DNA from: Desulfuromonadaceae bacterium
GTDB lineage: Bacteria; Desulfobacterota; Desulfuromonadia; Desulfuromonadales; JAHYIW01
Assembly (NCBI GenBank): GCA_019429445.1
Contig: JAHYIW010000024.1
Span: 1 to 41,390 of the forward strand
Length of the DNA stretch: 41,390 bases
Reading direction: 5' to 3'
The translations under genes and the position numbers were made by a program. Below are positions 33,840-41,390 of the stretch, piece by piece (position 1 is the stretch's first letter; each line of letters starts with the position of its first letter). Under the pieces are notes generated by a model. The model worked only from the letters and a program-made list of their open reading frames with translations, did no database searches and had not been told where the DNA came from.

Positions 33840-34514
33840 TCATCCAACCCGCTTCAACCATCCCCCCTGGTGAAACGAAAACTTGTTCCGCTTCCACAGT
33901 TCATCATCACGAACAAACCTGGTATCGTCTTTTAGAAGATCATTCACCGCTTCATATGGCCCAGCCCCAAAAGAGCGATGTACAGGGTGACCGTTGATGT
34001 TGGTATCCTCAACGACCAGGTACGAACCCACACGCACGAGCTCTTTATAGGTAGAGATTTCCTTCAGCACATGCTGATGACTATGGTCAGAGTCGAGAAT
34101 CACCATGCCACCAGCTGCGGGAAGAACCTTTTTGATCTGACACACTAATTCAGGATCGGTTGAACTTCCTTGAAACAGGCGAATGCGTGGATGCGTGAGC
34201 GTTTTAGCATCTTCAGACAGGGAAATATCGATACCGACAACAATGGCGCTTGATGGGGCATCGATAAGGTCGAGCAGTGAGGCAAAGTATAGCAGCGACC
34301 CACCTCCAGCAACACCCGTTTGCAATATGAATTCTGGTCTGTTTCTGGCGATCAACTCTTGGTACAGTTGTAAATCAAAAGGGCACTGCTGGATTTTATA
34401 GCCCAGAAACGTGTTACGTGGCCAGGTATCGTGCGATTGATACCATAAGTAGTGAAAAGCTGAAACGATCAAAGGCTCGGCAGCTTTTTTTAATAATTGT
34501 TTGATATTTTGCAT
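33840..34514 (-). CDS. CmcI-family (cephalosporin hydroxylase-like) methyltransferase
   Basis: A 224-aa class I SAM-fold protein. [20 protein letters not shown] and [23 protein letters not shown] are the CmcI signatures, with [31 protein letters not shown] and [14 protein letters not shown] following. Despite the family name, members are mostly methyltransferases, often in polysaccharide or antibiotic loci. A sugar O-methylation role is likely here, next to a second methyltransferase. The 154 bp upstream hold no convincing gene. Confidence 0.85.
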   Translation of the reverse strand: MQNIKQLLKKAAEPLIVSAFHYLWYQSHDTWPRNTFLGYKIQQCPFDLQLYQELIARNRPEFILQTGVAGGGSLLYFASLLDLIDAPSSAIVVGIDISLSEDAKTLTHPRIRLFQGSSTDPELVCQIKKVLPAAGGMVILDSDHSHQHVLKEISTYKELVRVGSYLVVEDTNINGHPVHRSFGAGPYEAVNDLLKDDTRFVRDDELWKRNKFSFHQGGWLKRVG

Positions 34515-34668
34515 TTTTTGACCTTTTCTTCATACCCTGAAGTTTGTATGTGCACCATTTTGGCGCAGCTTCGAAATGGTTATAAACCGTAGGCGCGGGC
34601 AAAGTCCAGCCGTCTTCATTCATCCTGTTTTCCTCTCGCCTTGAAGCAACCAATCTTCATAAAAGACG

Positions 34669-35526
34669 TCAAAAAAAGTTCTTTAAAGACTGAAAAACCC
34701 TTCTATAAACAGGGCGACTGACCAACCTCAGTCGATACAGGTTCGACATTTCAGCCCGCTTGGCACGCAAAACAGCTTTGAGTTCCCTCTCGTGTGTTGC
34801 GCACCGGAGATGTTTATCAATGGCCTGCAAAAATCCATCCTGCATGTGCAATCTTTTACTGCTCATGGAACCGCGATGACAACGGTAGACAGCAAGTTCT
34901 TCAGCGGAATAAAAAACGTTTTGTGTTTTTGAGAAGATCTGCATCCAGCAATCCCAATCTTCGTGATTAGGCAATTCTTCATCAAACCTGATCCCCTCAT
35001 CGAAAAAGATCCGATTAAAAAGAAAACAGTGGGCGGGAATTGACAACCGTGTCTCCCAGTCCGCAGCAATTTCATACACAGATGTCGCTTCGTTAATCAG
35101 AACAGGGAGCTTGTTTATGATGTCGGGGGGGGGGACATAAACGTCATCTTCCTCTCCATAGCGGTAGTTACAATAAGAAAGGGCGGAGGTCGTTGCGCCG
35201 GAAAGAGACTGAAGTTGCTGTTCTAATTTTTGTGGCAGAATCACATCGTCGGCATCCAGGAACTGGATATAGCGCCCTTTTGCGTGATCAAGACCAAAGT
35301 TTCTGGCCGATGAAAGACCTCCATTATGCTTATAAAGGTAACGAAAGCGTGAGTCTTTGTCTGTCCATTCTTTTGCAACGGCGGCGGTTGAATCGGGCGA
35401 GCCATCATCGACAATGAGACATTCCCAATCGGCGCAGGTTTGCGACTGAACGCTGGCGAGGGCGTCTGGCAGAAAGTGCGCTTGTTGAAAACATGGGATG
35501 ATGATACTTACTGCTGGAAAACTCAT
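34669..35526 (-). CDS. Family 2 glycosyltransferase with a 10-nt C run
   Basis: A 285-aa GT-A enzyme. VSIIIPCFQQAHFLPDALASVQ, WECLIVDDGSPDST and GRYIQFLDADDVILPQKL (about 86-103) show the donor and metal sites; LPNHEDWDCWMQIF is the acceptor-side motif. The stretch DVYVPPPDII is encoded by ten consecutive C (G at 35125-35134 on the plus strand), a possible phase-variation tract. It overlaps the upstream capsule-like gene by 4 bp (ATGA). Confidence 0.9.
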   Translation of the reverse strand: MSFPAVSIIIPCFQQAHFLPDALASVQSQTCADWECLIVDDGSPDSTAAVAKEWTDKDSRFRYLYKHNGGLSSARNFGLDHAKGRYIQFLDADDVILPQKLEQQLQSLSGATTSALSYCNYRYGEEDDVYVPPPDIINKLPVLINEATSVYEIAADWETRLSIPAHCFLFNRIFFDEGIRFDEELPNHEDWDCWMQIFSKTQNVFYSAEELAVYRCHRGSMSSKRLHMQDGFLQAIDKHLRCATHERELKAVLRAKRAEMSNLYRLRLVSRPVYRRVFQSLKNFF

Positions 35527-36686
35527 ACCCTATTCCGCTGAACAAGCCTCGTCATAAATTCATACAATCGATAAAAGCGTCCATATTTCACCAAAAAGTC
35601 ATTATACCTTTTAATCTTACGCCTCCGATTAGATTCTGAAGTCGCAAGATACTTTTGAATATCTAAAAGAACGTGTTCACAATTATCTTCGATTCCGTCC
35701 ATTCTTGAAAAATCTTTGTCCATCCACATCGATATTAAATCCACAGCTTTTTGCACATCGTCACATTGTAAGCAGTAGTCATTGACGTAGTATTTGAGCA
35801 TTTTTGCTATTTTTTCTGCATCTTTTTCAAAAATCAGCGTGGGGTTACGGTACAGGTCTTCAACACTGGTGATCTCGTTTGTCACAAATGCGTAATCACT
35901 TCTTCCAGCGGTTGTTACCGGAACACCGAGCACGAGCGCCTCAAACCCGACTCCAGAGTTCACTGTCACTACAGCCTTTGCGCCGGAAATGAGTTGATTA
36001 ACTGAGGCGTTAGAGACCCATACGCAACGGTGCTTTTTAGTGAGTCGAACCAACGTACGTTCAACCAAACGATCACGGCATAAAGGATGACGCTTGATGC
36101 AGAGCTTCATCTCCAATGCCTCGGCCACCGTTGCCAGGGCTGACGCTAGCGCAAGTTGATCAACTTGCGCTAGCGTGACAACCAAATCGTCGGATGTCTG
36201 TAACGGCAGAAAGATGTAAGGATCAGTTCCCAGCAGGGAGCCATGTGCGGTGCTTTCTGATTGCTGATATTTTGACGAATTTATCTCCAATTTATGCCTT
36301 TTAAGTTCTGCAACAAACTTTTCGGCGGCACATAAATCAACGGTTGCGGTCTTCTGCTGCAAGTCGATATTGAAGGCAAGCTCTGCCCAGCCGGAATATC
36401 CTGTCCGGTCAAAATAATACAATCCCGGCAGATATGATTCCTTCAACCTGACAACATTTTCGGCCACACCAACACTATGCACTGAAATCAAAAGCGTATC
36501 GCCAGGCGCAAAACGTTGCGCGAAGTCAGCCATTCTCAAACTGGTTCTGGTTACAAAGCCGAGGTTCAGATGGCGTGCCGCAGACCTTATCGTCTCAAGA
36601 CATCTACGGTGCTGAAGCGCAAGCGGGTCTGCATCAGAATCGATCCAGCCTTCAGGGTATTCAAAAATTATTTTAGAAAAATTCAC
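35523..36686 (-). CDS. Capsule-polysaccharide-synthesis-like protein (GT-B)
   Basis: A 387-aa protein of the capsular polysaccharide biosynthesis type. YIFLPLQTSDDLVV, LCIKRHPLCRDRLVE and VVTVNSGVGFEALVLGVPVT (about 237-256) are the family's C-terminal nucleotide-binding motifs, followed by GRSDYAFVTNE. Members such as KpsS-like proteins transfer Kdo or other sugars. The start is GTG. Its middle part (TLAQVDQLALA) is coded by a 34-bp perfect palindrome. The donor cannot be named. Confidence 0.75.
   Translation of the reverse strand: MNFSKIIFEYPEGWIDSDADPLALQHRRCLETIRSAARHLNLGFVTRTSLRMADFAQRFAPGDTLLISVHSVGVAENVVRLKESYLPGLYYFDRTGYSGWAELAFNIDLQQKTATVDLCAAEKFVAELKRHKLEINSSKYQQSESTAHGSLLGTDPYIFLPLQTSDDLVVTLAQVDQLALASALATVAEALEMKLCIKRHPLCRDRLVERTLVRLTKKHRCVWVSNASVNQLISGAKAVVTVNSGVGFEALVLGVPVTTAGRSDYAFVTNEITSVEDLYRNPTLIFEKDAEKIAKMLKYYVNDYCLQCDDVQKAVDLISMWMDKDFSRMDGIEDNCEHVLLDIQKYLATSESNRRRKIKRYNDFLVKYGRFYRLYEFMTRLVQRNRV
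36143..36176. repeat. 34-bp perfect palindrome inside the capsule-like gene
   Basis: Two 17-bp arms with no spacer, centred between 36159 and 36160; each half reads ACGCTAGCGCAAGTTGA from the outside in. It codes for TLAQVDQLALA on the minus strand. A perfect spacerless palindrome this long is rare in coding DNA. Confidence 0.9.
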
Positions 36687-36699
36687 ACGCTATCCGTTT

Positions 36700-38088
36700 T
36701 TAATGGAAGTTGCCATTTTTTACAAATTTTTCAATCACCTCACCAGACATTGGCCGCATAGCATCAACCGCAGCAGCAATTTCACGCGACCGCTTATCGC
36801 GTGACAAAAATGTTTTTTCCATCGCAACAAGAAGATCAGAATCCACATTTTCCGCAGTTCCATGAACCAAGCATGCCTCTTGGTTGAAAATTTTCATGGC
36901 ACCGTAGTTTTTATGATAGTAGTAAGGGTCGAACGTCATAGATACTGTCGGCACGGCAGCCGCCAGGGCAAAAATAATGGGGTGATGTTTCATCGTGACA
37001 CACAACACCGCGCGCTGGATAATTCCCACCGCAAGGTCTGGACGATAGTCATGATCCGGTCTTTGCGCCGATGTTTTCATATTCTGCATCGTGTTTTCAA
37101 TGGCTGGCATATCTGTCTGATGCATCGGGACGAAAACTGCTTGCAGAGAAAACTCATTACAAATGTGATCCAATACTTTCGCCACACCCGCCATAATGGT
37201 TCGCGAGTCCTCTGGCTTCTGGCCCCAGTAATGCACATTGACGGCAATGTAGGGTCTGGCCAGATCAACCCCCGAGTCAGTTAAAATTTCGTTTACTTTG
37301 ATTACCGGTGCAGCTTCGTAAAAGAGGGCGTCATCGAAGGTACTCTTGTAACGCTGCGCCGGAATCCCTATCGCAGCAAGTGCCGCAGGAGACTCTATCG
37401 GGTCGCGCAAATAGATACTCTCTGCTTTTTTCAACCCCCAGTGTGCCAGAAACCGGCTGATACGATCATTAAACACGCCGACGGTTTGACCGGATAGAAT
37501 CGTCGGCACGCCAAAGATGTGCGCAAGCCGAATCAACAGCATGTTGTCCCATAACCGTGTCAAGGTCATGCCAGTCAGATAACCACCGCCGGATAGAAAC
37601 AAAACGTCGCTATGAGACAATTCATCCAGCAAGCGCGCCTGGGCCGCAGTTAAGAAAAAGGTCGGCAGACCGGCACGAACCAGCGTGGCGTTGATCAGAC
37701 AAAGAACGGCAATCGGAAAATAGCAAAGTTTAAAATTTTTATCATGCCCGCAATATTGACGACCGCGCCAACCAAACAGCGACTTCCGTGGGGCCAATTC
37801 AACCCGCACACCATCATGAGCCTTTTGCGTATAGGCCAGATCAGGAGTCAGAACTGTCAATTGACAGTTCGGTTTCAATCGCCGCCAATGCTGTAAATTT
37901 GCCGCTAATTGCGCCTCATCGCCAACATTACCGTAGCCGTACCCCCCGGCGATCAAAACCCGCAGACGGTCACGATCAATCACCTTTGCACATTGACGCA
38001 CGCCAACAACAAGGGCCGCAGCACGCAACATCGGGCGAAAAATCTTACGCCACGGCAGAAGTATTATTTTAACTATTCGTGACATCAC
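36700..38088 (-). CDS. Polysaccharide pyruvyl transferase family protein
   Basis: A 462-aa protein of the WcaK/CsaB type. VLIAGGYGYGNVGDEAQLAA (about 44-63) is the family's N-terminal glycine-rich motif, with SHSDVLFLSGGGYLTGMTL and FALAAAVPTVSMTFDPYYYHK later. Members add ketal-linked pyruvate to sugars from PEP. The start is GTG-ATG at 38088/38085, immediately after the stop of a 10-aa leader frame. The next gene upstream is an FrhB-family protein, a pairing seen in many glycan loci. Confidence 0.88.
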   Translation of the reverse strand: MMSRIVKIILLPWRKIFRPMLRAAALVVGVRQCAKVIDRDRLRVLIAGGYGYGNVGDEAQLAANLQHWRRLKPNCQLTVLTPDLAYTQKAHDGVRVELAPRKSLFGWRGRQYCGHDKNFKLCYFPIAVLCLINATLVRAGLPTFFLTAAQARLLDELSHSDVLFLSGGGYLTGMTLTRLWDNMLLIRLAHIFGVPTILSGQTVGVFNDRISRFLAHWGLKKAESIYLRDPIESPAALAAIGIPAQRYKSTFDDALFYEAAPVIKVNEILTDSGVDLARPYIAVNVHYWGQKPEDSRTIMAGVAKVLDHICNEFSLQAVFVPMHQTDMPAIENTMQNMKTSAQRPDHDYRPDLAVGIIQRAVLCVTMKHHPIIFALAAAVPTVSMTFDPYYYHKNYGAMKIFNQEACLVHGTAENVDSDLLVAMEKTFLSRDKRSREIAAAVDAMRPMSGEVIEKFVKNGNFH

Positions 38089-38089
38089 A

Positions 38090-38122
38090 TTATTGCTTCC
38101 TAAAATCTTTATTGATCGCCAT
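38090..38122 (-). CDS. 10-aa leader peptide upstream of the pyruvyl transferase
   Basis: A frame MAINKDFRKQ starts 4 nt after a perfect AAGGAGG. Its TAA lies directly before the pyruvyl transferase start (1 bp from GTG at 38088). That the best ribosome binding site here serves a 10-codon frame suggests coupled or regulated translation. No product family is expected. Confidence 0.4.
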   Translation of the reverse strand: MAINKDFRKQ

Positions 38123-38193
38123 GAATCCTCCTTACCCTTACAATCTCATGAAAAAAACATCCCAATCTTAAAATTGACAACATCAGACAAAAC

Positions 38194-39564
38194 TCAGTGA
38201 CGGCGTTTCATTAAAGAGGTTTTCAATTTTACGCCGACTGAACGAATTTTTTTCATAACGTCTCGCGGGAGCGGAGAAAAAAGAACGTTCAACAAAGTCA
38301 CCGGAACCTTCTCAAATCGCGCAAACAATCTGTTAGAAAGGCTCATCAAACAGAATTTCCGCCAGTAATCAATGCTGTCGAGAGAGAACCAGCGTTCCTG
38401 CCAACTCAAATGTCGATAGTTTATGTTCAAGCGTCCCTTGAGACATTTTTTCCAGACAATCCGATACCGAACTTTTTCGTGTTTGAAAATTGCAGTTGCT
38501 TTTTGGGAGTCAAAAACTTCTTCCCACGGACAGCTTTGTAAAAACAACCGCCGAGCGTGCTTGAGTCGAACAAGGTGCTGCTTAATTTCGGGGTTGTTGA
38601 CAATAAGCAAAGACGTGCCAAGTGGATCAGTGCTCAGCCTCCCCCACGCATCTTTAATCGCGATATCAGCATCGACCCCATAAAAATCAGGGCAGTAGAG
38701 ACAACATTCCGGCAAAAAAAAGTAATTGCGCCACATCTCTGTAAACGCCGTGGCGAAACGGCTTTTTCTGATCCACCGGTTCGAAAATTCAAACAGGTTG
38801 TTGTAATGGTTGGCGTCCGGGATACCAACTTTATCCCGAAACTTGATCCGGTAAGGGACGTCTGCGGCAATGCCCTCTTTGCGAGCCAGACAGTCAGAGA
38901 ACGCCCCATTTGCATTTCGGCCACACACCAGGCCTATTTTATATTTGATCTTTTCCTGAAAACGTTGTGGCAACCGGACCAGACCGCGTAATACACAGGG
39001 TACGCCGACAACGGCATAGACTCCTGGTCCCGCTGACACCTCAGCCAAAACCTGCGCATAATTCATGGGGTGATAATGCGACCCTCGGCCCCGATCAAGA
39101 TCCTCCGCCGAGCGAAATACTCTCATTTCAAAATGGGGCTGGCCCGCACACGCTGTGAGTGGCAAGGCAGCAATTACTCCGTCGACGGCTCCGGTCAAAA
39201 GAAGGTACTCTGTCAACGCTGTGGTTACCCCTCCCGAGGCAGATAGAATCCTTCTGGCCGGATCATTGTCATAGGCAACAAAATAGTCGGCATCAGTTGC
39301 AAGGCCAAATGTTACTCCCTGCAAAGATGCCGCCGTCGCGTACTGGGCAATACATTCAGGGGAGTTTGGACAAATATTGAGACAGTCGCCGCAGTGGGTA
39401 CAGGTATCGACATCAACTGTGGGCTGCCATGTACGACGAAATTGCCACCTCATACTGATTGTCGATTGCGGACACCCTGCTGAGCAAAGACCACAACCGA
39501 TACAAAGGCTATGAGCTACAATTTGGGTTATATTGTGTCCACGGTCATCAAGTGACGCAGCCAT
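38194..39564 (-). CDS. FrhB/FdhB-family iron-sulfur protein (coenzyme F420 hydrogenase beta-like)
   Basis: A 456-aa protein. The N-terminus has a double 4Fe-4S ferredoxin domain: C21-C24-C27-C31 and C55-C58-C61-C65. The FrhB N- and C-terminal domains follow (ASGGVTTALTEYLLLTGAVDGVIA; VVGVPCVLRGLVRLPQ; PECCLYCPDFYGVDADIAIKDAWG). True FrhB uses F420; relatives in polysaccharide loci have no proven reaction and may perform a redox step on a sugar. It overlaps the methyltransferase stop by 17 bp and is separated from the pyruvyl transferase by about 105 bp. Confidence 0.88.
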   Translation of the reverse strand: MAASLDDRGHNITQIVAHSLCIGCGLCSAGCPQSTISMRWQFRRTWQPTVDVDTCTHCGDCLNICPNSPECIAQYATAASLQGVTFGLATDADYFVAYDNDPARRILSASGGVTTALTEYLLLTGAVDGVIAALPLTACAGQPHFEMRVFRSAEDLDRGRGSHYHPMNYAQVLAEVSAGPGVYAVVGVPCVLRGLVRLPQRFQEKIKYKIGLVCGRNANGAFSDCLARKEGIAADVPYRIKFRDKVGIPDANHYNNLFEFSNRWIRKSRFATAFTEMWRNYFFLPECCLYCPDFYGVDADIAIKDAWGRLSTDPLGTSLLIVNNPEIKQHLVRLKHARRLFLQSCPWEEVFDSQKATAIFKHEKVRYRIVWKKCLKGRLNINYRHLSWQERWFSLDSIDYWRKFCLMSLSNRLFARFEKVPVTLLNVLFSPLPRDVMKKIRSVGVKLKTSLMKRRH

Positions 39565-40492
39565 TTATATCACTTTCAGGCTTTCTGATCACAATCGACA
39601 GGTGCGTACCGCCGGCAATTTTTGACATGACCGTATCACCGATAAAGGAATATATCTTTTGTCTCGTCGTTTTCGCCACATAATAGGGCGAGTAAACAGG
39701 ATCCGTCAGAGAAAAAGTTTTAACTGTGGCGTGGATGTGATTGTCATCAAGAAACTTCTGCATTCCCTGACGTGAAATCGCCCAGAGGTGCCTGGGAGGG
39801 TCCATGCCGTGCAGCATTTTCCCGGTCAAAAGTTTGCGGATAACAGCGAGTTTGCTAAGTTGACTTGAATCTTTAATTCGCTGCACACGATCCTTCAAGT
39901 TCGAATTCGGGTAAGCAAAATATTCCAGGGAGTCACCGTTTGGGCAAACAATCAGCAGAGTACCACCCTTCGCCAAAATTCGGATTAATTTCAGGATAAA
40001 CGCGGAGGGATCGGTCAAGTGTTCAAGAAGGTGGCGGCACATAATGAAGTCGTACTTTTGAACGTCAGCTATGAGTTTGGACGCATCCAGGTTTAAAACA
40101 TTGCTAAGCCCTACTTTTTCGCGTGCAAAAGCACAAGCTTCACTGTCAAGATCAACATAGACACTGCGGCCATAACCAAAATGCTCAAACGCCTTCGCAT
40201 AAAATCCGCCACCGCCGCCAATGTCAAGCATTGTCAACTGTGCATTTTTTTGCAATTTAAGCGATGAAAACATTCTCGGGCTGCTTTCGAGAATTGTTTC
40301 CAAATTTCGAATATTGGCCGCGAAAAGAAATCCTTTGTAAAATCCCTCCAATTCCGAGGCACTAGGCATCGGTGCAGCCACCCCGGTTTTACAGTCAACA
40401 CATTGGCATATGGTGTAATCCCTCATAGAATAAACCGGCGTTGTCGCTCCGCCGCAAAAAAGGCAGTTACTGCCTTGTACAGAGACAATCAC
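39548..40492 (-). CDS. SAM-dependent methyltransferase with N-terminal zinc-ribbon
   Basis: A 314-aa class I methyltransferase. The N-terminal 40 residues have paired cysteines (CLFCGG and CQCVDC) that suggest a zinc ribbon, as in many glycan-locus methyltransferases. MLDIGGGGGFYAKAFEHFGYG is the SAM-binding loop, YDFIMCRHLLEHLTDPSAFI the middle, and LRILAKGGTLLIVCPNGDS the later strand. The GTG start at 40492 overlaps the Wzt-like stop (GTGA); a longer frame is less likely. The target is probably a sugar or a nucleotide-sugar. Confidence 0.82.
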   Translation of the reverse strand: MIVSVQGSNCLFCGGATTPVYSMRDYTICQCVDCKTGVAAPMPSASELEGFYKGFLFAANIRNLETILESSPRMFSSLKLQKNAQLTMLDIGGGGGFYAKAFEHFGYGRSVYVDLDSEACAFAREKVGLSNVLNLDASKLIADVQKYDFIMCRHLLEHLTDPSAFILKLIRILAKGGTLLIVCPNGDSLEYFAYPNSNLKDRVQRIKDSSQLSKLAVIRKLLTGKMLHGMDPPRHLWAISRQGMQKFLDDNHIHATVKTFSLTDPVYSPYYVAKTTRQKIYSFIGDTVMSKIAGGTHLSIVIRKPESDINGCVT

Positions 40493-41390
40493 TGTTGGCC
40501 ACCATCGCCAACATGCCACCGCCCCGAATACTGGAGAGCAGCCCCACCACAGAATTCACCTGTCACTTCAAACTTCTTGGTGGCATAAAGCCACAGCAGT
40601 TGCCGATTATTTGTTTTGTCGTAAACAATTAGATTAAAATAATATGCTCCCGGGTTCAGGTTCAGTCGGTCAATTTCCAATCGAACCCGGTTGCGAGTGT
40701 AAGTATTATGAACGGTGAACTCATTAAATGAAGAATGACATTGTGCAACCGTCGCTCCGTCCATCCCCATAAAAGTCACTGAAAGAGCAACTTCCTCGTA
40801 TTTACGCGAAACAAACAAATCCAACTCAGCGTTCAGAGAGTCACACCAGCCAAAGGTATCCGTGACTCGTTTGTTCTGATCCAGCAATATTAAGTTTTGG
40901 ACAAATGTCTCCTGATCTCCACTGACAACTTTGCTCTCATGGCTGAACAATTTATTATATTCAGCAATCGTCTTTGCCGGGGAACCAATACAGATTTTCT
41001 GGCCGGATTTGAGGAGTATTGCTGACGAACAAAGGCGATTAACAAAATACATCTGATGTGAAACGAAAATAACCGCTGATTTTTCAATCAGTTCGGTTAA
41101 TTTCGCGTAGCATTTTGATCGAAAGCCCATATCCCCAACTGCCAAAACCTCATCAATTATCAATATATCCGGTTCCATCTGAGCAGCAATCGCAAAACCA
41201 AGTCTTACTCTCATCCCTGAACTGTAACTTTGCACCGGAGCGTCAATAAACTCGTTGAGTTCCGCAAAAGCTATAATTTCATCAAGCTTACGATCGATTT
41301 CATCTTTAGAAAAACCCAGCACCGACCCATTAACATAAACATTCTCGCGTCCGGTCAAAACCGGGTTAAATCCCGCCCCCAGTTCGATCA
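40489..41390 (-). CDS. Wzt-like ABC transporter ATPase for polysaccharide export (N-terminus outside window)
   Basis: The C-terminal about 300 residues of an ABC ATPase, open to the window edge (IELGAGFNPVLTGRENVYVNG continues past 41358). The signature SYSSGMRVRLGFAIA, Walker B ILIIDEVLAVGD and switch histidine FVSHQM are present; Walker A lies beyond the window. After residue about 170 there is a Wzt-C-like carbohydrate-binding domain (VHNTYTRNRVRLEIDRLNL). It would export the finished glycan on undecaprenyl carrier with a Wzm permease, expected to the right of the window. Confidence 0.92.
   Translation of the reverse strand, partial: IELGAGFNPVLTGRENVYVNGSVLGFSKDEIDRKLDEIIAFAELNEFIDAPVQSYSSGMRVRLGFAIAAQMEPDILIIDEVLAVGDMGFRSKCYAKLTELIEKSAVIFVSHQMYFVNRLCSSAILLKSGQKICIGSPAKTIAEYNKLFSHESKVVSGDQETFVQNLILLDQNKRVTDTFGWCDSLNAELDLFVSRKYEEVALSVTFMGMDGATVAQCHSSFNEFTVHNTYTRNRVRLEIDRLNLNPGAYYFNLIVYDKTNNRQLLWLYATKKFEVTGEFCGGAALQYSGRWHVGDGGQQ

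Noticed and set aside
34414-34653. 79-codon minus-strand frame upstream of the CmcI-like gene
   Set aside because: It overlaps the CmcI-like gene start in another frame and has no recognisable features.
1-41390. CRISPR array, defence island, riboswitch or rRNA
   Set aside because: No regularly spaced direct repeats, cas or restriction genes, conserved riboswitch folds or rRNA were seen on either strand.

Overview
The window looks like chromosomal DNA of a deltaproteobacterium of the Desulfuromonadales type (Geobacter/Desulfuromonas/Pelobacter-like). This is inferred from gene content and order: pilM-N-O-P-Q directly followed by aroC-aroB and accB-accC, a roadblock-domain protein and a TPR protein between them, futalosine-pathway menaquinone synthesis (mqnA), and a sodium-pumping Nqr complex. 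Nqr would suit a marine or brackish host. No 16S rRNA or other marker is present, so genus cannot be fixed.

Layout. (1) Bases 1-3600 are an accessory segment. It holds an AT-rich lipoprotein gene, a small unknown gene, an N-terminal remnant of one REP-associated (Y1/HUH) transposase, a second intact one with inverted GGGGGACGT-type end motifs and a 36-bp tandem repeat, and a VapC/VapB-type toxin-antitoxin pair in toxin-first order. A short orphan reading frame closes the segment. (2) Bases 3688-9473 are a complete nqrABCDEF operon on the plus strand. Its NqrA keeps two RnfC-type four-cysteine iron-sulfur motifs. A shared hairpin terminator separates it from a convergent tRNA-Leu(TAA). (3) Bases 9785-18822 are a minus-strand housekeeping run, in transcription order aroC, aroB, a TPR protein, a roadblock protein, aroQ, an M24 peptidase, accB, accC, lipM-like, a small exported protein and mqnA. 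aroCBQ make chorismate-pathway intermediates and mqnA uses chorismate for menaquinone. (4) Bases 18901-24641 are the type IV pilus assembly operon pilMNOPQ. It is led by a small XRE-type regulator with a near-consensus sigma-70 promoter and a candidate operator, and ended by a hairpin terminator. pilD lies just upstream at 24754-25536. (5) Bases 25554-41390 are a minus-strand surface-polysaccharide (O-antigen or capsule) locus. It carries a Wzt-like ABC ATPase (cut by the window end), methyltransferases, an FrhB-family iron-sulfur protein, a polysaccharide pyruvyl transferase, a capsule-synthesis-like protein, five family 2 glycosyltransferases, a fucosyltransferase-like protein, a CmcI-like protein, a B12-type radical SAM protein and a WbaP/WcaJ-type initiating sugar transferase.

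How the genes fit together. Nqr oxidises NADH, reduces quinone and pumps Na+; mqnA feeds menaquinone synthesis. pilM-Q with PilD build the pilus machine, next to the locus that makes the cell's glycan coat. Several surface genes carry 8-10 nt G/C runs, and one carries a 34-bp perfect palindrome. The strongest candidates for a second look are the iron-sulfur NqrA, the transposase end-motif family, the homopolymer tracts and the FrhB/pyruvyl-transferase/radical-SAM set in the glycan locus. I saw no clearly new defence or mobile system beyond these.
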